From Gracilariopsis chorda (lineage: Eukaryota > Rhodophyta > Florideophyceae > Gracilariales > Gracilariaceae): a stretch of 64,000 nt of DNA. Below are positions 35,028 to 45,405 of this stretch, in pieces. The position numbers were made by a program, and so were the translations under genes. The DNA is taken from assembly GCA_003194525.1 (NCBI GenBank), contig NBIV01000250.1:1-64000 (forward strand), written 5' to 3'. The notes under the pieces are model-generated. The model saw nothing but the letters and a program-made list of their open reading frames with translations, made no database searches and was not told the DNA's origin. Numbering within the stretch: position 1 is the stretch's first letter; each line of letters begins with the position of its first letter.

Positions 35028-35715
35028 GGTTGGAGCTTTGTGTGGAGCGAGACGGAGGCAAGCGAAAGAGAATGGAGACGTGTGTGAGGAGGCGAAGCGC
35101 AAAGCGCGTATGGAGTGAAACGAAAAGCAAGGGGAGGAGTTTGAAGATTCAAATATTTGAAATTAGAAATTTTACACGTGGCCGCGGTGGCAGCAGTGGA
35201 TGACGCTGCAGCAGCAAGTGGGCAGTGAAGGATGGCAGCTTGGCATCCGGCACGGGTGGTGGCATATCATAGGCGTGTGTTGAGGAGTGTGCTGTACGGA
35301 AACGGGCGTCAGCTTGCCAAGGCTCAGCAAGCAAGCACGCGCGGTGACGATCAACGCTCGCGACGCAGCTAAAGGGCTAAAGGGACAAGAGTGGCTCTAC
35401 CCGTCGTGCCGTTGGTGCCGAAGGTACACGTCCAGCAAGCGCTCCCGAGACAAGCAATCTTTTGCTCTGTCGCTCCCCCTTTCCTCACCATAAGAAAAGT
35501 GTGCGTCACCAAAGACAGAGGCGCACAGAAGACGCAGATCGCTTGTTTGCTGCGTAGGTCGTCGCGCACATGTCAAGTGCGGTGCCACCAACAAAGAAAA
35601 ATAACAAACGCTACACGTAGACGCGAAGCGAGACTGCAAGTGTGCCACTTTGCGCGTTCGCGGAAGCAAGAGCAGCGAGTGCCGACAGGTGGGTGGAGGC
35701 GCTGGCGCCGACGCA
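35028..35715. promoter_or_regulatory. Shared divergent promoter region
   Basis: This 688-base region separates two divergent start codons, those of the coiled-coil gene and U1-70K. It is C/G-rich near the U1-70K start. I see no TATA box. Confidence 0.35.
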
Positions 35716-36408
35716 ATGGCCGGACCGCACGCAGGAAACCGAAACCGGCCGGCTTACAGTGGACAAACTCGGTTCCGGTTCCCGAAGCAAATCGTAGAGC
35801 TGTTTGCTCCGCGCAAGCCGATTGAGTTCAAGCCGCCGCCGAGGAAGCGCAAACTTCGCGCCATGACGGGCGTGGCGGCGCTGGTGGGCACGCTGCGCGA
35901 CGAGAAAGATGGCGAAGAACGGGCGGGGAAGGGGGGTTTGGAGACACCTGCACAGCGACGACGACGTGTACGCGACGAGAAGCTTCTAGAAGTGGAAGTG
36001 AAAGTGGAGCACGGGCGCAAAGAGTGGAAGAAAGGTCAGTGGGCTGACAAGGAAGGTGAACGAGACGACAAGACGCAAACGGCAGTGAACACTTTGTTCG
36101 TGGGCAACGTGGCGTACGGCACGATGGAAATGCGCTTGCGGGAGCAGTTTGAGACGTTTGGAAAAGTTGTCAAGGTGGTGATGCCGAAGGACGGGCAGGG
36201 GGTTCCCAGGGGGTATGCCTTTGTGGAATTCGAACGACAGCGCGCTGTGGAAAATGCGTATCGCCAGGCTAATGGCATCAAGCTTGACGGGCGCCGGTTG
36301 GTGGTTGACGTGGAACGCGGCCGCACGGTGAAGGGCTGGTTTCCGAACCGACTGGACGGGCCGAACAACTCGGCGGCCAGAGGGGGCCGGCGCGCGCGGA
36401 GCGGGTGA
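35716..36408 (+). CDS. SNRNP70: U1 small nuclear ribonucleoprotein 70 kDa (U1-70K)
   Basis: The product has 230 residues starting from the ATG at 35716, where the context CGCAATGGC is good. The N-terminal segment VELFAPRKPIEFKPP is the conserved U1C-contacting motif of U1-70K (human LFAPRDPIPYLPP). A basic helix follows, then an RRM at about 125-200 with RNP2 TLFVGNV and RNP1 RGYAFVEF, and the family signature VDVERGRTVKGW directly after it. The protein binds stem-loop I of U1 snRNA in 5' splice-site recognition. It ends 20 residues after the RRM and lacks the Arg/Ser-rich tail of animal and plant forms. The stop codon lies within GGTGAGTG, a good 5' splice-site sequence, so a longer spliced form cannot be excluded. 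Confidence 0.93.
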   Translation: MAGPHAGNRNRPAYSGQTRFRFPKQIVELFAPRKPIEFKPPPRKRKLRAMTGVAALVGTLRDEKDGEERAGKGGLETPAQRRRRVRDEKLLEVEVKVEHGRKEWKKGQWADKEGERDDKTQTAVNTLFVGNVAYGTMEMRLREQFETFGKVVKVVMPKDGQGVPRGYAFVEFERQRAVENAYRQANGIKLDGRRLVVDVERGRTVKGWFPNRLDGPNNSAARGGRRARSG

Positions 36409-37119
36409 GTGTCACTACAGTTTGCACCGACACGCAAATACGTGCACGTGAGCTCCGAATAATCGGATGCATAATCGCTACTGTAGAATGCGACCCTTCC
36501 GGACCAGCGGATACCTACCGGATACTATATAGAGGCAAGCAGTCTCTCCTTCCTTAAGCAATAAACTTGGTAAGAAATACCGACACACTGATACAACAGA
36601 CACTTTACATTTCGCGCGCCACTCGCCCGCTACCGCTGAATCCAGCAACAGTGAGAGCGGGCGCCGCGCGGGGTGCGCCACTAGCTACTAGCGATGTGGA
36701 AGAAGGCGCGTCCGAGGCGGCACGGGGGGAGATGCGCTGCGGGGTAGAGAGCGAGGGCTCGTCGCGCCATGCCATTGGTCGCACGTGCGGCAGTCCGCTC
36801 GCTCGAACACCGCCCGCCGCCGCCGCCGACCAACCACCGCGCGCCCCACCCCGCCCCTCGCTGGTGCTGCGTTGGTGACCGTTGGTGACCGTTTGTGTCC
36901 TCCGCCCCCCTCCCTCCACCAACTGCAATTCACCAAGCGTAGATACTCAAAAAAAACAAAATCCCTCATACACCCCCCCACAACGCCCCAACTTCACCCC
37001 CTCTTAAACAGTCTTAACCCTCATCCGAAGCCCCTCCCCCCCCCCCCCCCACGGCTCCCAACCCCTCACCTTCCCCCTCCCCCCCCTCCCCCCCCCCCCC
37101 CCCCCCCCCCCCTTCTACT
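36409..37119. other. Intergenic spacer with long C tract
   Basis: A TATATAG at about 36524 and an AATAAA at 36561 may belong to a promoter or a 3' end. The last 100 bases are almost pure C, with an uninterrupted run of 25 C at 37088-37112 just before the next ATG. Confidence 0.6.
37088..37112. repeat. Poly-C homopolymer, 25 bases
   Basis: A pure C run ends 7 bases before the ATG of the spondin-domain gene. Such runs are prone to length error, so the true length is uncertain. Confidence 0.9.
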
Positions 37120-38267
37120 ATGCCTGCCTTTCCCCTTCACCTCTTCCTGCTTCTCTGTCTTTGTCTCCCCGTCCCCGCCCCGCCGCCGACCCCGACGGCA
37201 CCCCTCCCTCAAACTGCACCGGCATCCGTTCCTACGTCGTCCAGTTCTCTTACAGCTGGTCCCCCGATTCAGACGCCGCCTTCCCCACAACCGACAACTC
37301 CCTCATCCCCGGTTTCTCCCCACTCGTCTGCGCCGTCCACAACTCCAATTTCACTCTCTGGGCAAAGGAGGAACGCATCAGTCCCGCCGTCCGCACCCTT
37401 CTCGTCAACGTCACCAACGAGCTCATCGAGAAACGTCTCAATCGCGCCATCGAAGATCACCAGGTGCTACAATATCAGATTGTCGGCACCGAGAATGCCA
37501 CCGCTACCGCAGTCACCTCCGTCGCCCTCTCAGTTACTGCTGCGGGCAACTTCACCCTCATCAGCTGCATCGCAAAGATCATCCCCTCCCCCGACTGGTT
37601 TGTCGGCCTCACCAATGTGCAGACATGTCAGCAGAATGGCTCCTTCATAGACGTTCCACAGGGTGGCACCCTCTTCGGATGGGATGGCGGTATCGATACT
37701 GCCGAAACCTACACCGATACCAGTCCCCTCTTGGAATCCGAAGCCATCGTCGTCAAACCGGCTATTCTGGAAGCTCCGGAAGGCTATGGCACCGCTAGTA
37801 TTAGCCCCACCGAAATCCCTACTCCCTCCCCTTCACCGCCCAGTCCGGACAGTCCGCCCGTACCTCTTCCGTCAAAAGACTTGCCGCCTTCCCCGTTCAT
37901 CCCGACCCAGACACCCATCCCCAAACCAAACGCTGTTTGTATCGATGCGAATGCGCTTGCCCATTTCCCCCGAAACTCCCTTCTTTACGCAAACCACCAG
38001 ATGGCTCGCGTTCTGTGCGATACTTATGCAAGCTGCGCTACGCACGGTCACATGGTTTATTATCTCGGCAAGCCTATGATGATGAGTTCGTACTGCCGCC
38101 TAACTCAATGTACACAGCAGCTCATGTATGTCAATAGTCCAAGATACTCTCGTGCACTTCGCATTCCGTCAAACTCCCCTCAACTGCAATTCACTGCCTT
38201 AGCTGCACGCTACGCTACCGACATCGAGGAGAACCTAATGTCACTCGCCATTAGGCTTGGTTTATAG
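37120..38267 (+). CDS. Secreted spondin-domain protein with Cys-rich C-terminal module
   Basis: The main frame (from about 37161) codes for a Spondin_N-type domain (about 37200-37760). It is recognised by YVVQFSYSWSPDSDAAFP near the start and SPDWFVGLTNVQTC with GGTLFGWDGGIDTAETY near the end, matching the WFVG and DAGTD blocks of F-spondin. A Pro/Ser linker (about 37800-37920) leads to a 110-residue Cys-rich module (VCIDANAL, ARVLCDTY, CATHGHMVYY, MMMSSYC) ending at the stop. The only good start is the ATG at 37120, which opens a signal peptide (MPAFPLHLFLLLCLCLPVPA) in another frame. The frames must change between about 37180 and 37200, in C-rich sequence where a frameshift or a sequencing error is likely. 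Spondin domains are usually extracellular and matrix-associated. Confidence 0.65.
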
Positions 38268-39776
38268 CGCCTCCACCGCACCTACGAACTTCGTTGAAGC
38301 GGGCACGAGATTTATATGCCATGTGACGCATGGTGGCGTTCGTACTACGACCGCTTCAAATCCGTGACCAACCAACGAAAACACATGGTGTTCAAGCAAG
38401 TATACAATGTCATGAATGGTACCGAGATTCAACTGCTTCACTTACTTTCCACGCCTACGATGTTTCAAACACGTGCTCTGCAAACTGCTGCCTTTTTTTG
38501 GTTTGCTTATCTGCAAACATCGTTCAGCACCGTGGCGATCACTTATCCTTTCAGAAGCATTGCTCACCGCCGACTTCGGTCATGTTCCTGTGTTGAGTGG
38601 CCTTGCGCTTCGACAGAGCAACCAATCTGTCTGTGCTGCAACTTGTATGGATATGCAACCCTGGCGCGTTCATGCTGTCACTCTTTCGATACCAAGTTGG
38701 CTTTGTTTCTCCGCTAACATGCCACCCATGCACTACCAACTGCGCATACATATCGCCAACTGTGGAAGGGGATCTGGGTTCAGCAATGTTGGACAGTGTA
38801 CCATCCAGGTCGAAATCGGCTTATACAGTACACCTCGTGTTCGTCCTCGCTTGCGTCGCCTCTTCCATCTCACGTTTCGACAGCAATTCCAAACGACGCT
38901 GAAACCGATATGAACGAAGACAAGACCCGCCAATTCTACGTTCATCTAACATTTTATAGTAATCGAATCCGAGATCACCCGTGGAGAGGCGATATACCGA
39001 TTTGCTCAACATATTAAACGAGTGTAACCAGCTAGCCAGCGTACTTGACACGGACCGAGATGGTGTTGAGAAAATATCATGTCCGTGCCGTTCTGGTATC
39101 GCAATGCGATTGACTGTTTCATGTACAACAATGCACGTGCTCATCATTGTTTATTGGCGTAGAGTTGTTGAGATTGGTGACAGAATAATATTCTATATTA
39201 TACCATCTGATGGCACTTCGGAGCATTGCACACTAGCTGCTTTCGACTAAGCTACCCTTACTGCTAATGAAAGAGTCCGGAAATGGTAAAAAGAAGAATA
39301 CCCACAGGTAACCAAGTAACCAAGGGCACAGGGTTAGTGATTCTCATTCCGGTTGCAGAAGAGTGTTCGAAGAGTACATGATGCATTCTTCGAACATCCA
39401 GTCTCCTGGTCTAGAGCATCATAATGATGGACTTGCCAACCTCGTAGTCAAACTGTCCCGTTTTTAAAATGCGAGATCCAGCCGAACCTTTACAATTGGT
39501 ACCGAAGGTACCGCTGCACATATCTACTGTGCATAATTACCTGTAGTCTACGTCCAGGATCAATGATTCTCCTTGAGCAATGATGTCTAGTGTCTGCTTT
39601 GGGCCGAGCTATTTTTTGAGCACTGCGCTCATTGCGATGACAACTTTTGTGTCCGTTTTTCTGCTGACGCAACGGTTTTTTTCTGCTGCACAAATCCTTC
39701 CGAGAAACGCGCCTAGATTGCACTCGATCAGGGGGTGAAGTCGCGAAGACATTCTAGTTTTCCGTCGCCGTACATC
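38268..39776. other. Intergenic spacer
   Basis: Several overlapping frames of 65-165 residues occur in 38300-38950, but none has a recognisable domain or a consistent composition. I see no gene that I can support. Confidence 0.45.
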
Positions 39777-40700
39777 ATGTCGCACATCTACTCTGAATCC
39801 ACCCTTCCATCCTCGGCAACGCCAGAGCAACTCAAGCTATACAGCTGGCTTCCAAACGAACCCTGGCGAGCAGCGGTGTTCTTACTGCACGGCTTTCGAG
39901 CACATACGCGCTACAACTTCCTGCGCAATGATGTAAATGGCGCCCGTCGCACCTATGGCGAAGGTACAACGCCCCAAGATACCTCTCTGGTGCGAGAGCT
40001 TAACCTACGCAACATCGCTGTGTTCGGCCATGATCATGTAGGCCACGGGCAATCGACCGGATTACGTGCTTACTTTCCGTCGTTTCAGACACTCGTGGAC
40101 GACGTGCTCAGCCACGTGAAGCACATCGACGCGCAGCATGAGCTTTCCACAAAGAAGATGCCCGTATTCTTGATTGGGCATTCAATGGGTGGAACGCTAT
40201 GCATACTCGCCGCCCAAGAAGCGCCCCATCTCTTCACCGGCGTCGCACTATCGTCCGCAGCCACAGAGCCGCCTGCAAGCATGTTTGGGTTGAAGGGAAG
40301 GATAAACTACTCGCTCTCCGGTATAACAAGCGCCTTGATCCCCAAAATGGAGTTGGTGCAGCTGCCAAAGTCCATCGACCCCGAACAACAAGCGCTGTTC
40401 GACGGCGACGAACTCAACTGCAAAGTGGGCATTCGAGCACGAGTCGGGAGGGAATTTCTCAACACGTACTCACATATAAGCCAAAACGCAGACAAGTTCA
40501 ATACGCCGTTCTTGTCCGTTTCTGGAGAACACGATACGCTGGTGAACCCCTTGGCTGCGAAGCGTTTCTACGACAAGGCGCCAAGTACAGACAAAACCTT
40601 GCACACAGCAGTCGGGAGATGGCACAATCTCTTTGCAGAAAAAGGTAAGGAGGACATGTGGAATTTGTTTACAGAGTGGGTTGACCAAAGAATCAAGTAA
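39777..40700 (+). CDS. Serine hydrolase of the monoacylglycerol lipase type
   Basis: The product has 307 residues starting from the ATG at 39777. The frame is open further upstream but has no ATG there. It has an alpha/beta hydrolase fold with the oxyanion motif LLHGF, GHDHVGHGQS, the nucleophile elbow GHSMGG with Ser136, Asp253 in GEHDTLVNP and His283 in RWHNLF. GHDHxGHG together with GHSMGG is typical of the Hydrolase_4 family, which contains monoacylglycerol lipases and lysophospholipases. It has neither signal peptide nor membrane segment, so a cytosolic or lipid-droplet role is likely. The length is normal for the family and all catalytic residues are present. The exact lipid substrate cannot be told. 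Confidence 0.88.
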   Translation: MSHIYSESTLPSSATPEQLKLYSWLPNEPWRAAVFLLHGFRAHTRYNFLRNDVNGARRTYGEGTTPQDTSLVRELNLRNIAVFGHDHVGHGQSTGLRAYFPSFQTLVDDVLSHVKHIDAQHELSTKKMPVFLIGHSMGGTLCILAAQEAPHLFTGVALSSAATEPPASMFGLKGRINYSLSGITSALIPKMELVQLPKSIDPEQQALFDGDELNCKVGIRARVGREFLNTYSHISQNADKFNTPFLSVSGEHDTLVNPLAAKRFYDKAPSTDKTLHTAVGRWHNLFAEKGKEDMWNLFTEWVDQRIK

Positions 40701-41164
40701 ACAGCTTCTCCTTTCGTGTTGTTCAGCGCAAAGTAGTAACAAGTGCTCTCAACAGTACCACGGCTTCCTGAACACAAAGTGCACATGTTTCTAGAAGCTG
40801 GATGGGACCCTTTCACTGAAGAAATAACTGTTTCGAAGAAGTGCCGACGGTGTCCTGCAACTCAGACAGCCCACTCATGGCGGGTGAAAGCTGCACATTG
40901 CTTACCACTCATATACCCTTCGTGCTTCGCATGTTCAGCTCTCTGTTTTATGGTGTTACATAGGAAGGTAAACAGGGAAAAGGTAGCGTGACTGTACTAA
41001 CATCTGCGGCAACTACTCTTAAGCTTACCCAACATAAACATGTAAAAGACTTGAGACGTTACCAAAAAAAAAATAGTGAACAGGTTCAAGCTACTGCTTT
41101 AGTTGCATCTGGCCTACGTTGCTATGTATGTTCAAAAAAGAAAAGTAATCAACTAGAACTCGTC
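40701..41164. other. Convergent 3' spacer
   Basis: This lies between the hydrolase and HSP70 genes, which converge. Nothing else is seen. Confidence 0.5.
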
Positions 41165-43141
41165 TTAATCTACTTCAGAAATCTCAACATCTTCACCTCC
41201 AGTTGCAGCACCACCGTCGCCGGCGCCACCCATTCCTCCCATGCCACCCATGCCTCCTGGCATACCAGCTCCATCACCACTCTGATACATCTTGGTGATG
41301 ATTGGTGTGGCGACAGCCTCGACAGATTTTTGCTTCTCGTCATATTCTTCCTTCTCGGCACTCTCATTGTCCTCCATCCACTTCAGTACCTCGGCAACCT
41401 TGTCCTCAATAGCCTTCTTATCCTCCTCACTGATCTTGTCCTTCACCTTGTCCTCGCCGACAGTGTTGCGGAGAGTGTAACAGTAGTTTTCGAGGGAGTT
41501 GCGGGCTTCGATCTTAGCCTTGGCGGCCTCGTCCTCAGCCTTGTACTTCTCGGCATCTTGAACCATCTTCTCGATCTGTTCCTTGCTCAGTCGACCCTTG
41601 TCGTTGGTGATGGTAATCTTGTTCTTCTTACCAGTACTCTTGTCCTCAGCACTGACGTTCAGAATACCGTTAGCATCGATATCAAAGGTGACTTCGATCT
41701 GCGGAACACCACGAGGTGCGGGGGGAATACCGGAAAGTTCGAACTTGCCGAGCAGGTTATTGTCCTTGGTGCGAGTACGTTCACCTTCGTACACCTGAAT
41801 GAGCACGCCCGGTTGGTTGTCGGCGTAGGTGGAGAAGATCTGCTGCTTCTTGGTCGGAATGGTGGTGTTTCGCTTGATGAGAACCGTCATGACAGCACCG
41901 GCAGTCTCAATACCAAGCGACAAGGGAGTGACGTCAAGGAGAAGCAAGTCCTGGGTCTTTTCCGAAGTGTCACCAGCAAGAATGGCAGCCTGGACAGCAG
42001 CTCCGTATGCCACAGCCTCGTCCGGGTTGATGTTCTTGCAAAGTTCCTTGCCGTTGAAGAAGTCCACAAGGAGGCTCTGCACCTTGGGGATACGAGTAGA
42101 TCCACCGACCAACACAATGTCGTCGACATCAGCCTTCGGGATCTTGGAGTCACGAAGCACCTTTTCCACTGGCTCCAGAGTACCCCTGAACAAATCCATA
42201 CAGAGTTCCTCGAACTTAGCACGAGTGACGGATGAGTAGAAGTCAGTTCCTTCGTAGAGAGAGTCAATCTCGATGGTGGCCTGTGTGGCCGCGGACAACT
42301 GGCGCTTGGCACGCTCGCACTGGGTGCGGAGACGGCGAACGGAACGAGCGTTTCCAGAGATGTCCTTCTTGTACTTTCTCTTAAACTCGTTCATGAAGTG
42401 GTTGACCATACGGTTGTCAAAGTCCTCACCCCCAAGGTGAGTGTCACCAGCAGTAGCCTTCACTTCAAAGATACCGTCTTCAATGGTGAGGAGGGAGACA
42501 TCGAAAGTTCCACCTCCCAAATCAAAAATGAGAACATTCCTCTCACGAGCAGTGTGTCCACCCGCCTTGCGATCCAAGCCGTAGGCAATGGCAGCGGCAG
42601 TAGGCTCGTTGATGATACGGGAGACATTGATACCAGCAATGGTGCCAGCGTCCTTGGTGGCCAGACGTTGAGAGTCATTGAAGTAGGCCGGGACAGTGAC
42701 GACGGCGGACTTAATTTGCTTTCCAAGGTAAGATTCGGCGACGTCCTTCATCTTGGTGAGAACCATGGCTGAGATTTCTTCCGGGGAGAAGCTCTTCTGG
42801 TCGCCCTTGTAGGTGACCTGAACGTAGGGCTTGTCGCCATCCTTCTGGATGACCTTGAAGGAGAAGTGCTTGATGTCGGACTGGACGGAGGCGTCGGAGA
42901 AGCGACGGCCGATGAGACGCTTGGCGTCGAAGACGGTGTTGTAAGGGTTGATGGCGACTTGGTTCTTGGCGGCGTCTCCGATAAGACGCTCACTGTCTGT
43001 GAAGGCGACGTAGGACGGGGTGGTTCTGTTTCCCTGGTCGTTTGCGATGATTTCGACGCGGTCGTTTTGCCACACGCCGACGCACGAGTAGGTGGTACCG
43101 AGATCGATACCGATGGAGGGGCCGCCTGCTGCGTTACTCAT
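41165..43141 (-). CDS. HSP70: Cytosolic HSP70 chaperone
   Basis: The product has 658 residues, full length. The ATPase domain starts [15 protein letters not shown] and contains the other signatures, [13 protein letters not shown] and [13 protein letters not shown]. The substrate domain and helical lid follow, then a GGM repeat region ([14 protein letters not shown]) typical of cytosolic forms. There is no transit peptide and no KDEL, so it is cytosolic or nuclear. The last residues are EISEVD. The EEVD tail that binds TPR co-chaperones is SEVD here. The promoter shows a TATA box and heat-shock-element-like GAA/TTC blocks. There is no intron, as in many inducible HSP70 genes. The opposite strand is also open over long stretches, which is common in HSP70 genes. 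Confidence 0.97.
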   Translation of the reverse strand: MSNAAGGPSIGIDLGTTYSCVGVWQNDRVEIIANDQGNRTTPSYVAFTDSERLIGDAAKNQVAINPYNTVFDAKRLIGRRFSDASVQSDIKHFSFKVIQKDGDKPYVQVTYKGDQKSFSPEEISAMVLTKMKDVAESYLGKQIKSAVVTVPAYFNDSQRLATKDAGTIAGINVSRIINEPTAAAIAYGLDRKAGGHTARERNVLIFDLGGGTFDVSLLTIEDGIFEVKATAGDTHLGGEDFDNRMVNHFMNEFKRKYKKDISGNARSVRRLRTQCERAKRQLSAATQATIEIDSLYEGTDFYSSVTRAKFEELCMDLFRGTLEPVEKVLRDSKIPKADVDDIVLVGGSTRIPKVQSLLVDFFNGKELCKNINPDEAVAYGAAVQAAILAGDTSEKTQDLLLLDVTPLSLGIETAGAVMTVLIKRNTTIPTKKQQIFSTYADNQPGVLIQVYEGERTRTKDNNLLGKFELSGIPPAPRGVPQIEVTFDIDANGILNVSAEDKSTGKKNKITITNDKGRLSKEQIEKMVQDAEKYKAEDEAAKAKIEARNSLENYCYTLRNTVGEDKVKDKISEEDKKAIEDKVAEVLKWMEDNESAEKEEYDEKQKSVEAVATPIITKMYQSGDGAGMPGGMGGMGGMGGAGDGGAATGGEDVEISEVD

Positions 43142-43272
43142 GATGCAGATAGTACAGGAAGGAAGAAGTGAGGGGATGGTTAAGTTGCGGAAAGGAGGGA
43201 GGGATCGAAGTTAGCGGGCGGGGAAGTGGTGTGGGGGAGGGGGGTGAAGAGAGAGCGGGGAAAAGCAGATGG

Positions 43273-43280
43273 TTTATATA
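43273..43280 (-). promoter_or_regulatory. TATA box of HSP70
   Basis: The minus strand reads TATATAAA 132 bases before the HSP70 ATG. The leader in between is pyrimidine-rich. Confidence 0.7.
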
Positions 43281-43362
43281 GGGGCGAAACGAGAAGGGAC
43301 GAGACGGCGGATCACGTGGGCGATGGCGGCCAGCGGCGCCATTTGGGCGCGTTTGGCAGTCG

Positions 43363-43471
43363 GAACAGTCTAGACGGAAACGACGCGCGCCAGCGGCTGT
43401 TCCACGTGTACGGCCAAGTGCGAGCACGTCCACGCCGACGGCGCTCGCCGTCGAAGTCTCTCGAACATTCG
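43363..43471 (-). promoter_or_regulatory. Heat-shock-element-like blocks of HSP70
   Basis: CGAACATTCG at 43462-43471 is a GAAnnTTC pair. GAACAGTCTAGACGGAAA at 43363-43380 is an imperfect row of 5-base units. Both lie 80-200 bases upstream of the TATA box. A CCAAT-type ACCATTGG (43486-43493 region) is close by. Heat induction is inferred, not shown. Confidence 0.45.
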
Positions 43472-43493
43472 CGATGGCGTGCACCATTGGCGA

Positions 43494-44280
43494 TTCGCTC
43501 GAACAGTGGCGCCATTATGTGCAACACCCAAAGCGGCGTGCATGCGCCAAAACGCGGCGCAATTTTTCAAAAAGCGCGGCTGGTATAGATACATATAAGC
43601 ACTAACCTTCTCTTAATTTACTTCTTTATGTGCTCGATCAAAGAGGTTCTAATAAATATATGATTGCTTCAGGGCACATTAAAATGGTTGTGGCTTAGTG
43701 TATTAGGTATATTTTTAAATCAGAAAAATATGGTGTATGTGTGCGTTGTCATAGCGGTCTCTGCCATGGTTCACACCGCACTTGTGGCCTAGCGCTTTTG
43801 GTTATCACAGAGTCAGTGGCGCAGTAGCACTTGAAGTCGACTACCCTTGTAGCTACCAGACACAGTCACAATATGATGATACTACAAGCAAAAGCCAGCG
43901 CTTTTCGCTGCACTATGCGCCTTGCAATGTTCATTCTTGCTGATACACGTGTGTACGTGTTGCTCAACTATTTCAACACGGAAAGCCGTGTGACGTCACG
44001 CGCGCCCGCCACGCGCACAGCACGCACAGCCGTAATATGTGCGCACATTTCCCCCCCCCCCCCCCCCCGCCCCAACAGCTGGCCACGTGGCGGCGCATGC
44101 TGCCGCACGCTGACCGCTCACGCGCGCGCACCAACGCCCGTCATCGCTCCGCCCGCTGCTCCGCGCCCCCCTCCCCCGTACGCTACTTCACCACCACACC
44201 GCTCCTCTCTCTCCCCTCCCTCCCTCCCTCCCTCCCTCCCTCCCTCCCCCCCTCCCCCCCTCACTCCCTCCCTCGCCAAC
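43494..44280. other. Intergenic spacer with C and CCCT tracts
   Basis: A run of about 20 C lies near 44049-44069, and a CCCT tandem repeat occupies about 44209-44275, ending a few bases before the next ATG. An upstream extension of the following frame to 43831 has neither conserved sequence nor a fold and is probably leader. Confidence 0.6.
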
Positions 44281-45405
44281 ATGGTCGACATCTCCGCCGC
44301 CGCCTCCGATTTCTCCGCCTCCGCAAAGTCCGCCCTCACCATCGACTCCTCCACCGATGACGCCAACGCCCTCAACATCGGCATCATCGGCTGCGGCCGT
44401 ATCGGTCAATGCCACGCCCGCAGCATCTGCACCCGAATCCCCAACGCAAAGCTCGTCTGCGTCTCGGATGTCTTCGAGTCCGCCGCCCTCAAGCTGGCCA
44501 AGACCTACCAAGTGCCCATGGCCTGCACCGATCCGCTCGATCTCATCAACAGCCCCGCCGTCCACGCCATCATCGTCTGCTCGCCCACAGATACCCACGC
44601 CGACATCATCAAAGCCGCCGCTGCTGCAGGGAAGCACATCTTCTGTGAGAAGCCCGTCGACAAGAACCTTCACATCATCGCCGACCTCAACAACACCCTG
44701 GCCCAACACCCGGTCAAGTTCTTCCTCGGCTTCCAGAGGCGCTTTGACAGCCACTTTCGTCGCGCAAAGGCCGCCGTTCAATCGGGCGCTATCGGCAAGC
44801 CCATCAAGCTCCACCTCACCTCGCGAGACCCCGCCCCGCCCCCGGTTGGCTACCTCAAGCAGTCGGGTGGACTCTTTCTGGACATGTCCAGCCACGACTT
44901 TGACATGGCTCGCTTCTTAACTGGCTCCAACGTTGCCTCCATCTCCGCCGTCGGCATGGCCGACAACCCGGAAATAGCCGCCATCGATGACCTGGACCAC
45001 ACCCTTGTCACTGCCACTTTTGAAAATGGATGCATCGTTACCATTGATAACTCCCGTGCTTCCTCGCTGGGCTACGACCAACGTGCCGAGTTCTTCGGCA
45101 CAGCGGGAAGCGTCAATGTGGGAAATGTCCACCCCAATACCTGCCACTTCACTGATAAGGACGGCTACCACTCTGAGAACCCGCTCAATTTCTTCATGGA
45201 GAGGTATGCGGAGGCATACGTCGAGGAAATGAAAGCGTTCGTCGACGTGGTCCTCAATGATACCCCAGTCCCTTGCGGTATCGAAGATGGTAGGCTAACT
45301 GTTCTGTACGCCGCTATGGCTAACTTGAGTATTAAGGAGAAGAGAGCTGTTCACATTGGTGAATTTGAAAAGTCTACTGATGGAGAGCTTTCCGCCCGTT
45401 ATTAG
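44281..45405 (+). CDS. Inositol 2-dehydrogenase-like oxidoreductase (Gfo/Idh/MocA)
   Basis: The product has 374 residues starting from the ATG at 44281. The Rossmann motif IGIIGCGRIGQCHA is near residue 33, and the catalytic-lysine motif EKPVDKNL is at 123-130. The further blocks GFQRRFD, TSRDPAPPP, GGLFLDMSSHDFDMARF (His205 region) and LGYDQRAEFFG match IolG-type myo-inositol 2-dehydrogenases closely. The reaction is NAD-dependent oxidation of myo-inositol to scyllo-inosose. Relatives act on other sugars or polyols, so the substrate is an inference. There is no clear targeting peptide. The frame is complete and intron-free. Confidence 0.9.
   Translation: MVDISAAASDFSASAKSALTIDSSTDDANALNIGIIGCGRIGQCHARSICTRIPNAKLVCVSDVFESAALKLAKTYQVPMACTDPLDLINSPAVHAIIVCSPTDTHADIIKAAAAAGKHIFCEKPVDKNLHIIADLNNTLAQHPVKFFLGFQRRFDSHFRRAKAAVQSGAIGKPIKLHLTSRDPAPPPVGYLKQSGGLFLDMSSHDFDMARFLTGSNVASISAVGMADNPEIAAIDDLDHTLVTATFENGCIVTIDNSRASSLGYDQRAEFFGTAGSVNVGNVHPNTCHFTDKDGYHSENPLNFFMERYAEAYVEEMKAFVDVVLNDTPVPCGIEDGRLTVLYAAMANLSIKEKRAVHIGEFEKSTDGELSARY

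Noticed and set aside
36412-36600. Possible short copia-type LTR after U1-70K
   Set aside because: TATATAG and AATAAA at fitting distance are suggestive, but no paired LTR, clear ends or target duplication are seen.
36785-37798. 337-codon Pro/His/Arg-rich frame
   Set aside because: It is a by-product of C-rich DNA and overlaps the spondin-domain gene in another frame.
37920-38267. Idea that the end of the spondin gene is a decayed Hint domain
   Set aside because: The region has its own ordered Cys pattern and a natural stop, and the Hint spacing between the first Cys and the TxxH block is absent.
38316-38913. Several overlapping frames of 65-165 codons
   Set aside because: No frame stands out by composition, start context or family resemblance.
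40988-42235. Plus-strand frame of 415 codons
   Set aside because: It lies opposite the HSP70 coding sequence. Long antisense frames are a known by-product of HSP70 codon use, and no family matches.
43831-44280. 150-codon upstream extension of the inositol dehydrogenase frame
   Set aside because: It runs through C and CCCT tracts, has no conserved sequence, and the enzyme starts naturally at 44281.
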